Part shown: piece by piece, positions 1 through 8,103 of the stretch | Layout: each line of letters opens with the position of its first letter | Numbering within the stretch: position 1 is the first letter of the stretch | Assembly (NCBI GenBank): GCA_045658225.1 | Contig: JAZOUO010000057.1 | Location: forward strand, 1 to 33,390 | Length of the DNA: 33,390 nt | Origin: SVTX01 sp045658225 | GTDB taxonomy: Bacteria > Bacillota > Clostridia > Oscillospirales > CAG-272 | Direction: 5' to 3' | Program-made: the position numbers and the translations under genes | Notes under the pieces: generated by a model | Databases searched by the model: none | Told to the model about the DNA's origin: nothing | Seen by the model: the letters and a program-made list of their open reading frames with translations, nothing else

Positions 1-2
1 TT

Positions 3-80
<78 letters not shown>

Positions 81-127
81 ATATTTAAATTATAGTCACT
101 TTTCCTGCAATTTATGCAAGACCGTAA

Positions 128-216
128 TGGTGCCGGTGACCGGTCTCGAACCGGTACGATACTTTCGTATCACGGGATTTTAAGTCCCGGGCGTCTGCCA
201 ATTCCGCCACACCGGC
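128..216 (-). tRNA. tRNA-Leu (TAA)
   Basis: Minus-strand class II tRNA. The 7-bp acceptor stem pairs 210-216 with 132-138. The anticodon loop CTTAAAA gives anticodon TAA, and there is a long variable arm with a GATAC/GTATC stem, which is typical of leucine tRNAs. The TTCGA T-loop is present and CCA is encoded (128-130). It is the first gene of a two-tRNA unit with the initiator tRNA-Met downstream. Confidence 0.95.
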
Positions 217-256
217 AGGCCTCGGACTGTTGGGATCCCTTCAGTTCGCATTCGTT

Positions 257-285
257 ATTATAACATAATATATTTGCTTTGTCAA
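257..285 (-). promoter_or_regulatory. Sigma-A promoter of the tRNA unit
   Basis: On the minus strand TTGACA (280-285) and TATAAT (257-262) are separated by exactly 17 bp, and a TGT directly before the -10 makes it an extended -10. Both hexamers match consensus fully. Transcription would start near 250, about 34 nt before tRNA-Leu, as expected for a strong stable-RNA promoter. Confidence 0.9.
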
Positions 286-413
286 CACCTTTTTTGAAAT
301 TTATTAAATTTTATTTTCGACAAAATTTTACGGGTGCGTTTTACGCGGCGATATCTACACGAACCAAACAAATGAAAAACAACAAGTTGTTTATAAATAA
401 ATTAAATAGTAAT

Positions 414-448
414 AAAAAGGCTATTTTTTGCGTAAAACAGCCTTTTTT
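414..448 (-). terminator. Terminator downstream of hprK
   Basis: A 9-bp stem (414-422 with 439-447) is extended inside the loop by T-run/A-run pairing. It is flanked by T-rich sequence on both sides, so it can act in either direction. It sits 21 nt past the hprK stop codon. Confidence 0.75.
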
Positions 449-468
449 ATATTGTTTTGACTTGTTTA

Positions 469-1398
469 TCAGAACTGCATCTGACTAAGAAGTCGCTTGT
501 TGAATTCCTCTGCGGTGTTGTAACCCATCTTTTTCTGGCGATTATTCATAGCCGCAATTTCAAGAATTATGGCGAGGTTTCGTCCGGGTCGGACGGGAAT
601 AGTGATAGATGGTATCTTTATGCCGAGAATATCGACCTTCTGCTCGTCCAGACCGAGACGGTCGTACATTTTTCCCTGAACCCAAGGCTCAAGGTTGATA
701 ACAAGGTCTATCTTTTCGGACTGCTTTACTGCACCCATTCCGAAAAGACGGCGGATGTCTACGATACCTATACCGCGAAGCTCAACGTAGTGACGTATTA
801 TCTCGGGGGCGTTTCCAACAAGTGTCTTTGCGGAGACTCTCTTTATCTCCACTGCGTCGTCCGCGATAAGTCTGTGACCTCTTTTTACAAGCTCAATAGC
901 AGTTTCGGATTTACCTACACCACTGTCGCCAAGAAGCAGAAGGCCCTCTCCGTAAACCTCTATAAGAACGCCGTGACGAGTGATTCTGGGAGCGAGATAG
1001 GTGTTCAGCGAGCCGATAAGCGCCGCCATAACAGTACTTGTTTTTTCCTCGGTGCGAAGCACGGGTATTCCGTGAACCCTTGCGGCCTCTGCCATTTCCT
1101 CAAACACCTCAAGACCCGACGTATATATAACGGCGTTGGGGCGAGCCTGTATAAAGTCCCATATTTTCTTTTTTCTGTCGGCGGGCTCGAGCTCTGATAG
1201 ATATTTATGCTCGGCGTTTCCGATGAGGTGGAGACGCTCCTCGTCGAATATGTCGTAAAATCCCGTAAGTGCGAGACCGGGGCGCATGACCTCGGGGGTC
1301 TGCACGAGTATTTTATCAAAATTTTCGGGAACAATTACCTTTTCAAGATTAAATTCCTGCGCAAGCTGCGACAGGGGGATGCTGTATATTTCTTCCAT
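469..1398 (-). CDS. hprK: HPr kinase/phosphorylase
   Basis: This bifunctional enzyme phosphorylates and dephosphorylates Ser46 of HPr and thereby sets CcpA-dependent carbon catabolite control in Firmicutes; it is cytosolic. The 309-residue length is normal for the family. The C-terminal P-loop is GDSGVGKS (157-164). The conserved HGVL with His142 precedes it, and the family signature ELRGIGIVDIRRLFG lies at 206-220, followed by PVRPGRN at 268-273. The N-terminal half (1-130) matches the regulatory domain. The ATG at 1398 follows an AAGGAG site with good spacing. It is a single-gene unit with its own extended -10 promoter and terminator. Its product may govern the sugar-uptake operon later in this window, but that link is inference. 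Confidence 0.95.
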   Translation of the reverse strand: MEEIYSIPLSQLAQEFNLEKVIVPENFDKILVQTPEVMRPGLALTGFYDIFDEERLHLIGNAEHKYLSELEPADRKKKIWDFIQARPNAVIYTSGLEVFEEMAEAARVHGIPVLRTEEKTSTVMAALIGSLNTYLAPRITRHGVLIEVYGEGLLLLGDSGVGKSETAIELVKRGHRLIADDAVEIKRVSAKTLVGNAPEIIRHYVELRGIGIVDIRRLFGMGAVKQSEKIDLVINLEPWVQGKMYDRLGLDEQKVDILGIKIPSITIPVRPGRNLAIILEIAAMNNRQKKMGYNTAEEFNKRLLSQMQF

Positions 1399-1449
1399 AG
1401 CCTTTACTCCTTTGTATTTTTTTTCGGGGAAAAGTCTTCTCTAAACTCC

Positions 1450-1458
1450 ATTATAGCA
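1450..1458 (-). promoter_or_regulatory. Extended -10 promoter of hprK
   Basis: The minus strand reads TGC then TATAAT (hexamer at 1450-1455), a full extended -10. No good -35 hexamer lies at 16-18 bp, which an extended -10 can tolerate. Transcription would begin near 1443, giving a leader of about 45 nt. Confidence 0.65.
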
Positions 1459-1542
1459 CACTTTTTGAGTTTTGCATAGAGTTTTTTCGAAAATATACCT
1501 TGAAAAAATTCTCAAATTCACATCCTTGTCACAATAATGCTG

Positions 1543-1548
1543 TATAAT
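1543..1548 (+). promoter_or_regulatory. -10 element of the 1579-3695 pair
   Basis: A perfect TATAAT lies 31 bp before the ATG at 1579. No convincing -35 lies at 17 bp; TTGTCA at 1526 is too close and TTCACA at 1517 is 20 bp away. Because the hexamer overlaps codons following the upstream ATG at 1537, that ATG would fall outside the transcript, which supports 1579 as the true start. Confidence 0.45.
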
Positions 1549-1578
1549 TACTCTGTAAAAAAGTTTTTGGAGAGAAAA

Positions 1579-2766
1579 ATGTCTGAAAAAAATAAAAATA
1601 AGCCTATTTCCCGCGAGGAGCTTAAGGAAATAGTCAAAAAGAGAAAGAAAAAGAAGATATTTCTGGTGACTTGTATTACGGTTGCAACTATAGTAGTCGC
1701 AGCTCTTATCGGTCTGCTTATCTGGCAGATTGCGCGTGTCAAGCCCATAAAGAGAACAGACGAGCTGGCAGAGGTCGTCGGCAAGGTTGGGAATTACGAT
1801 ATATACTACGACGAATTTTCTTATCTTGTGAGCATACATAAGGCAGATGTTGAGTACAAGTACGGCAAAGTGAACTGGGGTGGCGACTCGGATTTTGCAA
1901 ACAAGTGCAGGGAATATGTAGTGGAAAATGTTCTTGAGGACATAGAAAAGAACTATACAGTACTTACCTTGTGCGAGCAGAATGGAATAGACATTGACAG
2001 CAAGGAGATAAACCGAGAGGTCAATGAGCAGATAAAATCCGTCATTAAAAATGACTTCGGCGGCAAAAAAGCAGCTTACAAAGACTGGCTTGAGGAAAAC
2101 GGACTGTCCGATGCGTATTACAGACTTGTATGGAAGGTAAATCTTCTTGAAGAAAAACTCCTTTCAAAGCTTATTGAGGATGGAAGGGATATACCTTACA
2201 GCGCTAAAAATTATCCGGATTTTGTTGAGTATGCAAAGGAAAGTGACGATTTCATGTGTACGACTCACGTGTATTATCCCAAGTGGTATACAGCATACGA
2301 CTATGATGAAAACGGCAAGGTGATATCTTATCTGGAAAACGTATCAGAGAACGCGGTATCTCTTGCTGATAATGCCGCAAAGTCATTGAGCGAGATTTCC
2401 GACAATGAGCAAAGATATGAGGAGATAAGAAAGCATATAAAATCCTGCCAATATCTTGTTGAAGGCATAACTATGACAAATACCGACGCCGTGTATTTCA
2501 CCTATGGACTTATGGGTGAGGAATACGAAAGCGCAGTAGCTGCTCTTGGTGAATACGGCACAAGCGGTGTAGTGGAGACTGAGGACGGATATTTTGTAAT
2601 AATGAGACTTCCCAAGGACGAGGATTATATAGACAATCACGCAGAAGATCTTTTGAATAAATACCAGATCGGAAAGTTGCTTTTGCTTGAAGATAAGATC
2701 GCAAAGGAGCTTGAATTTGAGTGTAGCGATATATTGTCGCTTGTGTCTGCGGAGCTTGGCAAATGA
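1579..2766 (+). CDS. Membrane-anchored PrsA/SurA-like foldase candidate
   Basis: The product has 395 residues. A very basic N terminus (KKRKKKK, 20-26) precedes one membrane helix at about 27-51, so the rest should lie outside the cell. The region from about 60 on (VGKVGNYDIYYDEFSY and the helices after it) resembles the N-terminal domain of SurA/PrsA-type chaperones. The part at about 297-350, with GTSGVVETEDGYFVIMRL, looks like the last strands of a parvulin-type PpiC domain, but the domain seems short and degenerate, so isomerase activity is doubtful. The start at 1579 has GGAGAG 5 nt upstream. The stop overlaps the next ATG (ATGA), so the two are probably co-translated. Folding or quality control of secreted proteins is inference. 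Confidence 0.6.
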   Translation: MSEKNKNKPISREELKEIVKKRKKKKIFLVTCITVATIVVAALIGLLIWQIARVKPIKRTDELAEVVGKVGNYDIYYDEFSYLVSIHKADVEYKYGKVNWGGDSDFANKCREYVVENVLEDIEKNYTVLTLCEQNGIDIDSKEINREVNEQIKSVIKNDFGGKKAAYKDWLEENGLSDAYYRLVWKVNLLEEKLLSKLIEDGRDIPYSAKNYPDFVEYAKESDDFMCTTHVYYPKWYTAYDYDENGKVISYLENVSENAVSLADNAAKSLSEISDNEQRYEEIRKHIKSCQYLVEGITMTNTDAVYFTYGLMGEEYESAVAALGEYGTSGVVETEDGYFVIMRLPKDEDYIDNHAEDLLNKYQIGKLLLLEDKIAKELEFECSDILSLVSAELGK

Positions 2767-3695
2767 GCAGAAGAAAGAACAGATATTCAAGACGCACGTC
2801 TGTGAGCCTGCGAAAAAAGAGAATAATCACGATTGTTATAGCCTCAATTCTCTCTGTCGCGGTGCTTTTTGGAGTAGCCGTGGGACTTGGTGCGTATTTG
2901 AGACACAAGGCGGAGTCCTACGAGCCCAAGCAAGAATACGAATTTGACGATAACGCCCCGCCCGCAAGTGACGGTGCCGTGGCTGTCTGTGCTCCGAGCT
3001 TTACATATGGAGACTATCTTTACGGCTTTTTCCAAAAGGGATATACCGAGCTTTCGCTTTCTTTGGGTACAGCGGAAAACCCGACCTTTGTCTCGGATGT
3101 GTCGCAAAGCGTTTCAGGAGTTGTCTGCGGAGATATAATGCTTGAGGAATATTCCGCGCTTATACACAAATACGAGGGTAGAGCCTGCGCGTACTTTGTG
3201 TCAAGCGCATTTGAGTGCGAGAACGAAAATCTTCGACGAATCAAGAAGGCGTACGAGATAGCGCTGCTTTGCGAGGCGGCTGAAAAAGGGATTGACGATA
3301 TTTTGATACTTGGAATAAACGTGACCGAGGAAAACTCGGACGAGGTGGCAAGGTATCTGTCCGAGCTGAATTCCTCAGCGGGAGATTGCTCAGTTGGAGT
3401 TGCTATAAACGTGGGGACTCTGCTTTTGACGGAAAATGAGGTGTATATCGCGGCGAAATTAAAGTCTGCTTGCGATTTTGTGGCGCTTGACCTCAGAAAT
3501 CTTGATTTTTCGGGTGCGAGTGAGTCTGGAAGCGGTACGCCGACAAATCTCGCTCAATATTTGAATGAGATAAAATACTATCTTTCATCATATTCCTTGC
3601 GACTTGTTTTTTCTGATACCAATGAGCAGTTTTTTGATGAGGCGATAGAGCTTGGATTTTCAAATCTGCAGGTCGTTGAGGTTTTAACAAATTGA
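2763..3695 (+). CDS. Membrane-anchored protein of unknown function
   Basis: The product has 310 residues and I do not recognise it with certainty. An Arg/Lys-rich cytosolic tail (1-20) is followed by one membrane helix at about 21-45 and then a secreted domain. That domain alternates predicted strands and helices (GDYLYGFFQKGYTELSLSLG, GIDDILILGINVT, CDFVALDLRNLDF, LRLVFSDTNEQFFDEAIELGFSNLQVVEV) in a rhythm like a small TIM barrel, comparable with putative glycoside-hydrolase-like domains. No catalytic residues can be assigned. It overlaps the preceding foldase-like gene by 4 nt and ends in a strong terminator, so the two form a closed two-gene operon and likely work together at the cell surface. 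Confidence 0.55.
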   Translation: MSRRKNRYSRRTSVSLRKKRIITIVIASILSVAVLFGVAVGLGAYLRHKAESYEPKQEYEFDDNAPPASDGAVAVCAPSFTYGDYLYGFFQKGYTELSLSLGTAENPTFVSDVSQSVSGVVCGDIMLEEYSALIHKYEGRACAYFVSSAFECENENLRRIKKAYEIALLCEAAEKGIDDILILGINVTEENSDEVARYLSELNSSAGDCSVGVAINVGTLLLTENEVYIAAKLKSACDFVALDLRNLDFSGASESGSGTPTNLAQYLNEIKYYLSSYSLRLVFSDTNEQFFDEAIELGFSNLQVVEVLTN

Positions 3696-3701
3696 AATCT
3701 G

Positions 3702-3732
3702 TGGGAGAGCTTGTATGGCTCTCCCATTTTTT
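3702..3732 (+). terminator. Rho-independent terminator
   Basis: TGGGAGAGC (3702-3710) pairs with GCTCTCCCA (3718-3726) around a 7-nt loop, followed by six T (3727-3732). It lies just after the stop at 3695. Confidence 0.92.
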
Positions 3733-3792
3733 AGCAAAAACTCCGAATTTTTAAGAGATTTTTGGAGAAAAATAAAAAAATATCAAAAATAT

Positions 3793-3821
3793 TTGAAATA
3801 AAAAAGTATTTTTAATAAAAT
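3793..3821 (+). promoter_or_regulatory. Sigma-A promoter of dgt-dnaG-rpoD
   Basis: TTGAAA (3793-3798) and TAAAAT (3816-3821) are spaced by 17 bp. Each hexamer differs from consensus at one position. The start would fall near 3828, giving a leader of about 47 nt to the dgt ATG. Confidence 0.7.
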
Positions 3822-3874
3822 CTTCGTATATTATATCTTGCTAATGATTTTTTTGATGAAACGGAGGAAAAACA

Positions 3875-4897
3875 ATGAGTGAAGGGTATGTAAAAAGCGT
3901 AGCCGAGCTGTTTGTTCTGCGTGAGGCAGACTCTCTTTCGGAGTTTGCGTTTCTTACACGCGATACAAAGGGCAGAGAGCATCCCTATACGCCCTGTGAG
4001 AACCGCACGGAATTTCAGCGTGATAGAGATAAGATAATACACTCCCAGTCTTTCCGCCGTCTTATGAACAAAACGCAGGTGTTTTTAGCCCCTGCGGGCG
4101 ACCATTACAGAACCAGACTTACCCACACGCTTGAGGTGACACAGATATCGCGAATCATAGCGCGCGCATTGAGGCTTAATGAGGACCTTACTGAAGCGGC
4201 GGCGCTTGGACACGATCTTGGACACACCCCCTTCGGTCATGCGGGCGAGGCGGCGCTTCAGGAGAGATATGACCCGAATTTTGCTCACTATAAGCAGAGC
4301 CTCCGAGTTGTTGAAAAGCTTGAAAAGAACGGACGCGGACTCAATCTGACGTGGGAGGTGCGCGACGGAATCGTGAACCATACGGGAGATCACCTGGCAT
4401 CCACGCTTGAGGGCATAATCGTAAAGTATGCCGACCGTATAGCGTACATAAACCACGATATTGACGATGCTTGCCGTGCAGGGATAATGTCGGTTGATGA
4501 TATTCCAAAGGACATACTTGACGTGCTTGGACGCAGACATGGCGAGAGAGTCAATAAAATGGTGACGTCCGTAATTGACGAGAGTAGTGGGAAGCCCTAT
4601 ATAAAAATGGGCAAGGAGGTAGGAGACGCAACAAACAGACTCCGCAATTTCCTTTTTGAGCACGTTTACCGCAGTCCGATAGCGAAGAGCGAGGACTCAA
4701 AGGCAAAGGAGCTGCTTATAAAGCTGTTTGACTATTACGTGCAGAACCCCCAGAAGATGCCTGAGCTTTACTACAAAAACACGGAAAATGAGCCTGTTGA
4801 GCGTTGCGTGTGCGATTTTGTGTCGGGGATGACCGACAGATATGCGATTGAAACGTACTCCTCCTTGTTCGTTCCAAACGTCTGGAGGGGGAAATAA
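3875..4897 (+). CDS. dgt: dGTPase-like HD triphosphohydrolase
   Basis: HD-superfamily nucleotidase of the deoxyguanosinetriphosphate triphosphohydrolase type, which cleaves dNTPs to deoxynucleosides plus triphosphate; cytosolic. The metal-binding set is visible: His84 in RLTHTLEV, His113-Asp114 in GHDLGHTPFGH, and Asp187 in KYADRIAYINHD. The 340-residue length fits the short clostridial/Bacillus form rather than the longer E. coli Dgt. ACGGAGG precedes the ATG. The stop TAA shares its last base with the ATG of dnaG, so translation is coupled. dgt next to dnaG and rpoD is a common Firmicutes arrangement and links dNTP pools with replication and transcription start. Exact nucleotide preference cannot be read from sequence. 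Confidence 0.9.
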   Translation: MSEGYVKSVAELFVLREADSLSEFAFLTRDTKGREHPYTPCENRTEFQRDRDKIIHSQSFRRLMNKTQVFLAPAGDHYRTRLTHTLEVTQISRIIARALRLNEDLTEAAALGHDLGHTPFGHAGEAALQERYDPNFAHYKQSLRVVEKLEKNGRGLNLTWEVRDGIVNHTGDHLASTLEGIIVKYADRIAYINHDIDDACRAGIMSVDDIPKDILDVLGRRHGERVNKMVTSVIDESSGKPYIKMGKEVGDATNRLRNFLFEHVYRSPIAKSEDSKAKELLIKLFDYYVQNPQKMPELYYKNTENEPVERCVCDFVSGMTDRYAIETYSSLFVPNVWRGK

Positions 4898-6669
4898 TGC
4901 TGATACCAAGAGAGATAATTGACGATATAAGAGCGAGAAACGATATAGTTGATGTTATTGGAATGTACGTAAATCTAAAACGCGCAGGCTCCAACTATAA
5001 CGGACTTTGCCCATATCATAACGAGAAAACGCCGTCATTTACGGTGTTTCCGGGCACGCAGTCCTTTTATTGCTTTGGCTGCGGTGCAGGCGGTGACGTT
5101 ATAACATTTACAATGAAGTCTGAAAATCTGGACTATGTGGGCGCAGTTGAATTTCTTGCAAAGAAAAGCGGTATAACAATTCCTGCCTCGCCAACTGAGG
5201 AGAGGGGAGGAATGAGCCGTCAGCGAGTTTTCGATATGAATCTTGAAGCGGCAAAATTTTTCAGAAGCTGTCTGTTTGACGAAAAGCTCGGAAGGGATGC
5301 TCTTGACTATCTTGCGAACAAGAGAAAGCTTCCGCCCGTTGTGATAAAGCGGTTCGGACTTGGATTTGCGCCCGATTCGTTTTACGCCTTGACAAATCAC
5401 ATGACACGTCTTGGCTATAGCGAGGACGAGCTCGTGGCGGGATTTCTTGGCGGCAAAAGCAAAAGAACAGGTAAAATTTACGACTATTTCCGAAACAGAG
5501 TAATGTTTCCGATAATTGACACGTCGGGAAATATTATTGGATTTGGCGGCAGAGTTATGGACGACTCAAAGCCGAAATACCTCAACTCGTCCGACACGCC
5601 CGGCTTCAAAAAGAGTAAAAATCTGTTTGCTCTCAACTATGCAAAAAATCATTGCGCTGAGCGAACGATACTTTGTGAGGGCTATATGGACGTTATAGCT
5701 CTGCATGCGGCGGGCTTTGAGAACGCAGTGGCAACGCTTGGCACGGCGCTGACGCAGGAGCAGGCGAGAATGATGGCGAAGTACACAAAGCAGGTAGTTC
5801 TTTCCTACGACTCCGATGACGCAGGACAAAAGGCAACGGCAAGAGCAGTAAGTATGCTTTCAGACGTTGGCGTTGATGTAAAAATTCTTAAAATGAGTGG
5901 CGCGAAGGACCCGGATGAATATATAAAGAGCTATGGCGCAGATAGCTTCCGCAGGCTTCTTGGTGAGAGCCGCACAGGCTTTGAGTACAAAATAGAGTCG
6001 GTCGTCGCAAAATACGATGTGACTTTGCCCGAAACCAAAATTAAGGCGGCAGGCGAGCTTTGTGAATATATTTCAAACGTATCCTCAAGCGTTGAGAGAG
6101 ACGTGTATATTTCGTCGGTGGCGTCAAGACTTTCGCTCTCGGCAGAGTCGCTCAAGAACGACGTAGAGAGAATAAGACGCAAAAAGATAAACGAATACAA
6201 GGCAAAGACATTCAACAATGTCAAGATGAATGCTATGGGAATTGGCGACAGAACAAATCCCGATGCCGCAAAAAATATTCGCGCGACCGCTGCCGAGGAA
6301 GCAATTCTTGGACTCATGCTTATGTTCGAGGAATACAGAAGCGGTGTTGCTGTGGGCAAGTATACGCTTTCTGCAAATGATTTCTTATCCGAATTTCATA
6401 GACGGATATTTGATAAAATAATGGAGATACATTCAAGCGAAGGCGGTTTTTCACCCTCGTTGCTCGGAGAGTTCTTTTCTCCCGATGAGATGGGCAGAAT
6501 TCAGGGGCTTGAACAAAAGAGACGCGCTTTGACGCAAAATGGCTCGGACGTATTTTCCGAGTGTATCAATAGTCTGAAGGCAGAGAAGCCCTCATCGGGC
6601 GGGCAGGATAGCTTGGACGACATACAAAAGCTGCTTGAGAGCAAGCGACAGAAAATGCAAAAACAGTAA
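4897..6669 (+). CDS. dnaG: DNA primase
   Basis: Makes RNA primers at the replication fork. The CHC2 zinc-binding domain is at the N terminus with ligands Cys38, His41, Cys59 and Cys62 (CPYHNEKTPSF ... FYCFGCGAGGD). The RNA polymerase core follows (about 110-380). Its TOPRIM motifs are CEGYMD with Glu261 and Asp265, and DSDD at 305-308. The C-terminal part (about 430-590) would contact the DnaB-type helicase. The 590-residue length is normal. The ATG overlaps the dgt stop and is preceded by GGAGGGGG. It lies 22 bp upstream of rpoD in a classical macromolecular-synthesis operon. Confidence 0.97.
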   Translation: MLIPREIIDDIRARNDIVDVIGMYVNLKRAGSNYNGLCPYHNEKTPSFTVFPGTQSFYCFGCGAGGDVITFTMKSENLDYVGAVEFLAKKSGITIPASPTEERGGMSRQRVFDMNLEAAKFFRSCLFDEKLGRDALDYLANKRKLPPVVIKRFGLGFAPDSFYALTNHMTRLGYSEDELVAGFLGGKSKRTGKIYDYFRNRVMFPIIDTSGNIIGFGGRVMDDSKPKYLNSSDTPGFKKSKNLFALNYAKNHCAERTILCEGYMDVIALHAAGFENAVATLGTALTQEQARMMAKYTKQVVLSYDSDDAGQKATARAVSMLSDVGVDVKILKMSGAKDPDEYIKSYGADSFRRLLGESRTGFEYKIESVVAKYDVTLPETKIKAAGELCEYISNVSSSVERDVYISSVASRLSLSAESLKNDVERIRRKKINEYKAKTFNNVKMNAMGIGDRTNPDAAKNIRATAAEEAILGLMLMFEEYRSGVAVGKYTLSANDFLSEFHRRIFDKIMEIHSSEGGFSPSLLGEFFSPDEMGRIQGLEQKRRALTQNGSDVFSECINSLKAEKPSSGGQDSLDDIQKLLESKRQKMQKQ

Positions 6670-6691
6670 ATCATATTTTAGGAGAATAAAA

Positions 6692-7825
6692 ATGACGGAA
6701 GAAAAGATAACTCACGAGACTGAGAAGGATGCGGGAAAGCCTAACACCGACAAGGTCGTTGAAACATTGATAGAAAAAGGAAAAAAGAGTGGTATTTCCG
6801 ATGCGGACCTTGACGCTGCTCTTGAGGAGATGGATGATGACGTAGACGGTCTTGACAAGCTCTACGAAACCCTTGAGGACAACGGAATATCTATTTCCGA
6901 TGAGCTTTCCAGCGACGAGATGGAGGAGATACAGAACGAAGTCTCCAAGTTCGGAAACGGCGAAAACATGGAGAAAATGCTTGAGCAGGACGGATTTGCG
7001 GTGGATGATCCCGTGCGTCAGTATCTAAAGGAGATAGGACGCATTCCACTTCTGACTGTTGAAGAGGAAAAAATGCTCGCAGAAAGAATGCTTGAGGGTG
7101 ATGAGGACGCCAAAATGCGCCTTGTTGAGTCCAACCTGCGTCTCGTTGTAAGCATTGCAAAGAGATACCTTGGACGCGGAATGTACTTCCTTGATCTTAT
7201 TCAGGAGGGCAACCTCGGTCTTATGAAGGCTGTTGAAAAGTTCGACCACGCAAAGGGATTTAAGTTCTCCACATATGCTACCTGGTGGATAAGACAGGCT
7301 ATTACAAGAGCAATTGCGGATCAGGCGAGAACTATCCGAATTCCTGTTCATATGGTTGAAACCATACACAAGGTGACAAGATACTCCCGTCAGATGCTTC
7401 AGGAGCTTGGACGTGAGCCCACCGCTGACGAGATCGGTGAAAAGATAGGTATGAGCGCCGAAAAGGTAAGAGAGATACTCAAGATTTCCCAGGACCCCGT
7501 TTCTCTTGAAACACCTATCGGTGAGGAGGAGGACAGTCACCTTGGCGACTTTATTCCCGATGAAGACACGCCCGCACCTGCAGATGCGGCAGCATCCACT
7601 ATTCTCCGTGAGGTTATCGAGAGAGAGCTTCACACTCTGACACACAGAGAGGAGCATGTTATAAAGCTTCGTTTTGGACTTTACGACGGAAGAACCAGAA
7701 CTCTTGAAGAGGTTGGTAAGGAGTTTAATATCACCCGTGAGAGAATTCGTCAGATAGAGGCAAAGGCTCTTCGTAAGCTCCGTCACCCCAGCAGAGCAAG
7801 ACATCTTAAGGGCTTCCTTGACTAA
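6692..7825 (+). CDS. rpoD: RNA polymerase primary sigma factor
   Basis: Housekeeping sigma-70 factor (SigA). An acidic N terminus (1-100, region 1.1-like) precedes region 1.2 (DPVRQYLKEIGRIPLL, about 106-121). Region 2 includes NLRLVVSIAKRYLGRGMYFLDLIQEG and the DNA-melting aromatics of KFSTYATWWIRQAI (about 148-205). Region 3 follows, and region 4 has the helix-turn-helix in LEEVGKEFNITRERIRQIEAKALRKLRHP. The product has 377 residues, as in Bacillus and Clostridium. The ATG at 6692 has AGGAG 8 nt upstream; a longer in-frame reading from 6635 would lie inside dnaG and has no site. It is the last gene of the dgt-dnaG-rpoD operon. This factor should read the TTGACA/TATAAT promoters noted here. 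Confidence 0.98.
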   Translation: MTEEKITHETEKDAGKPNTDKVVETLIEKGKKSGISDADLDAALEEMDDDVDGLDKLYETLEDNGISISDELSSDEMEEIQNEVSKFGNGENMEKMLEQDGFAVDDPVRQYLKEIGRIPLLTVEEEKMLAERMLEGDEDAKMRLVESNLRLVVSIAKRYLGRGMYFLDLIQEGNLGLMKAVEKFDHAKGFKFSTYATWWIRQAITRAIADQARTIRIPVHMVETIHKVTRYSRQMLQELGREPTADEIGEKIGMSAEKVREILKISQDPVSLETPIGEEEDSHLGDFIPDEDTPAPADAAASTILREVIERELHTLTHREEHVIKLRFGLYDGRTRTLEEVGKEFNITRERIRQIEAKALRKLRHPSRARHLKGFLD

Positions 7826-7834
7826 ATTGGGCTG

Positions 7835-7873
7835 AATTTGTAAAAATTTTAAATTTTGGTTTACAAATTTTAT
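7835..7873 (+). terminator. AT-rich terminator-like hairpin after rpoD
   Basis: AATTTGTAAA (7835-7844) pairs with TTTACAAATT (7860-7869), followed by a T-rich run. The stem is AU-rich and therefore weak, but the position 9 nt after the stop is right. Confidence 0.5.
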
Positions 7874-8023
7874 TTCTTAAAAATGTAAATAATAACTTAA
7901 AAAATCGTTAATTGCTACAAAAAATCCAATTGAGAGTTGTGTAATGTGACATTTACCTGACAAAACTTCTCAAAAAATACAGATCAGGCAAAGGATTGCC
8001 GAAAATCAGAGGTAATTATTTGC

Positions 8024-8052
8024 TTGACAAAATATTATTTTTGTTGTAAAAT
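8024..8052 (+). promoter_or_regulatory. Sigma-A promoter of the 8104 binding-protein gene
   Basis: TTGACA (8024-8029) is 17 bp from TAAAAT (8047-8052). Start of transcription near 8059 would place the 14-bp GC palindrome at 8073 inside the short leader. Confidence 0.85.
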
Positions 8053-8072
8053 ATATTAAGTATTGGATATTT

Positions 8073-8086
8073 GCGGCGCGCGCCGC
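8073..8086 (+). promoter_or_regulatory. All-GC 14-bp palindrome in the 5' leader
   Basis: GCGGCGCGCGCCGC is a perfect self-complementary palindrome made only of G and C in an otherwise AT-rich intergenic region. It lies between the -10 and the AGGAGG (8091-8096) of the next gene. It could be an operator or a transcript structure next to the ribosome site; the sequence alone does not tell which. Confidence 0.5.
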
Positions 8087-8103
8087 GTATTAGGAGGAAC
8101 CAG

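Noticed and set aside
457..1197. Long plus-strand frame opposite hprK
   Set aside because: It is the complement of a certain gene and shows no protein family of its own.
1526..1548. TTGTCA/TATAAT promoter before 1579
   Set aside because: The spacing is only 11 bp, too short for a sigma-A promoter; only the -10 was kept.
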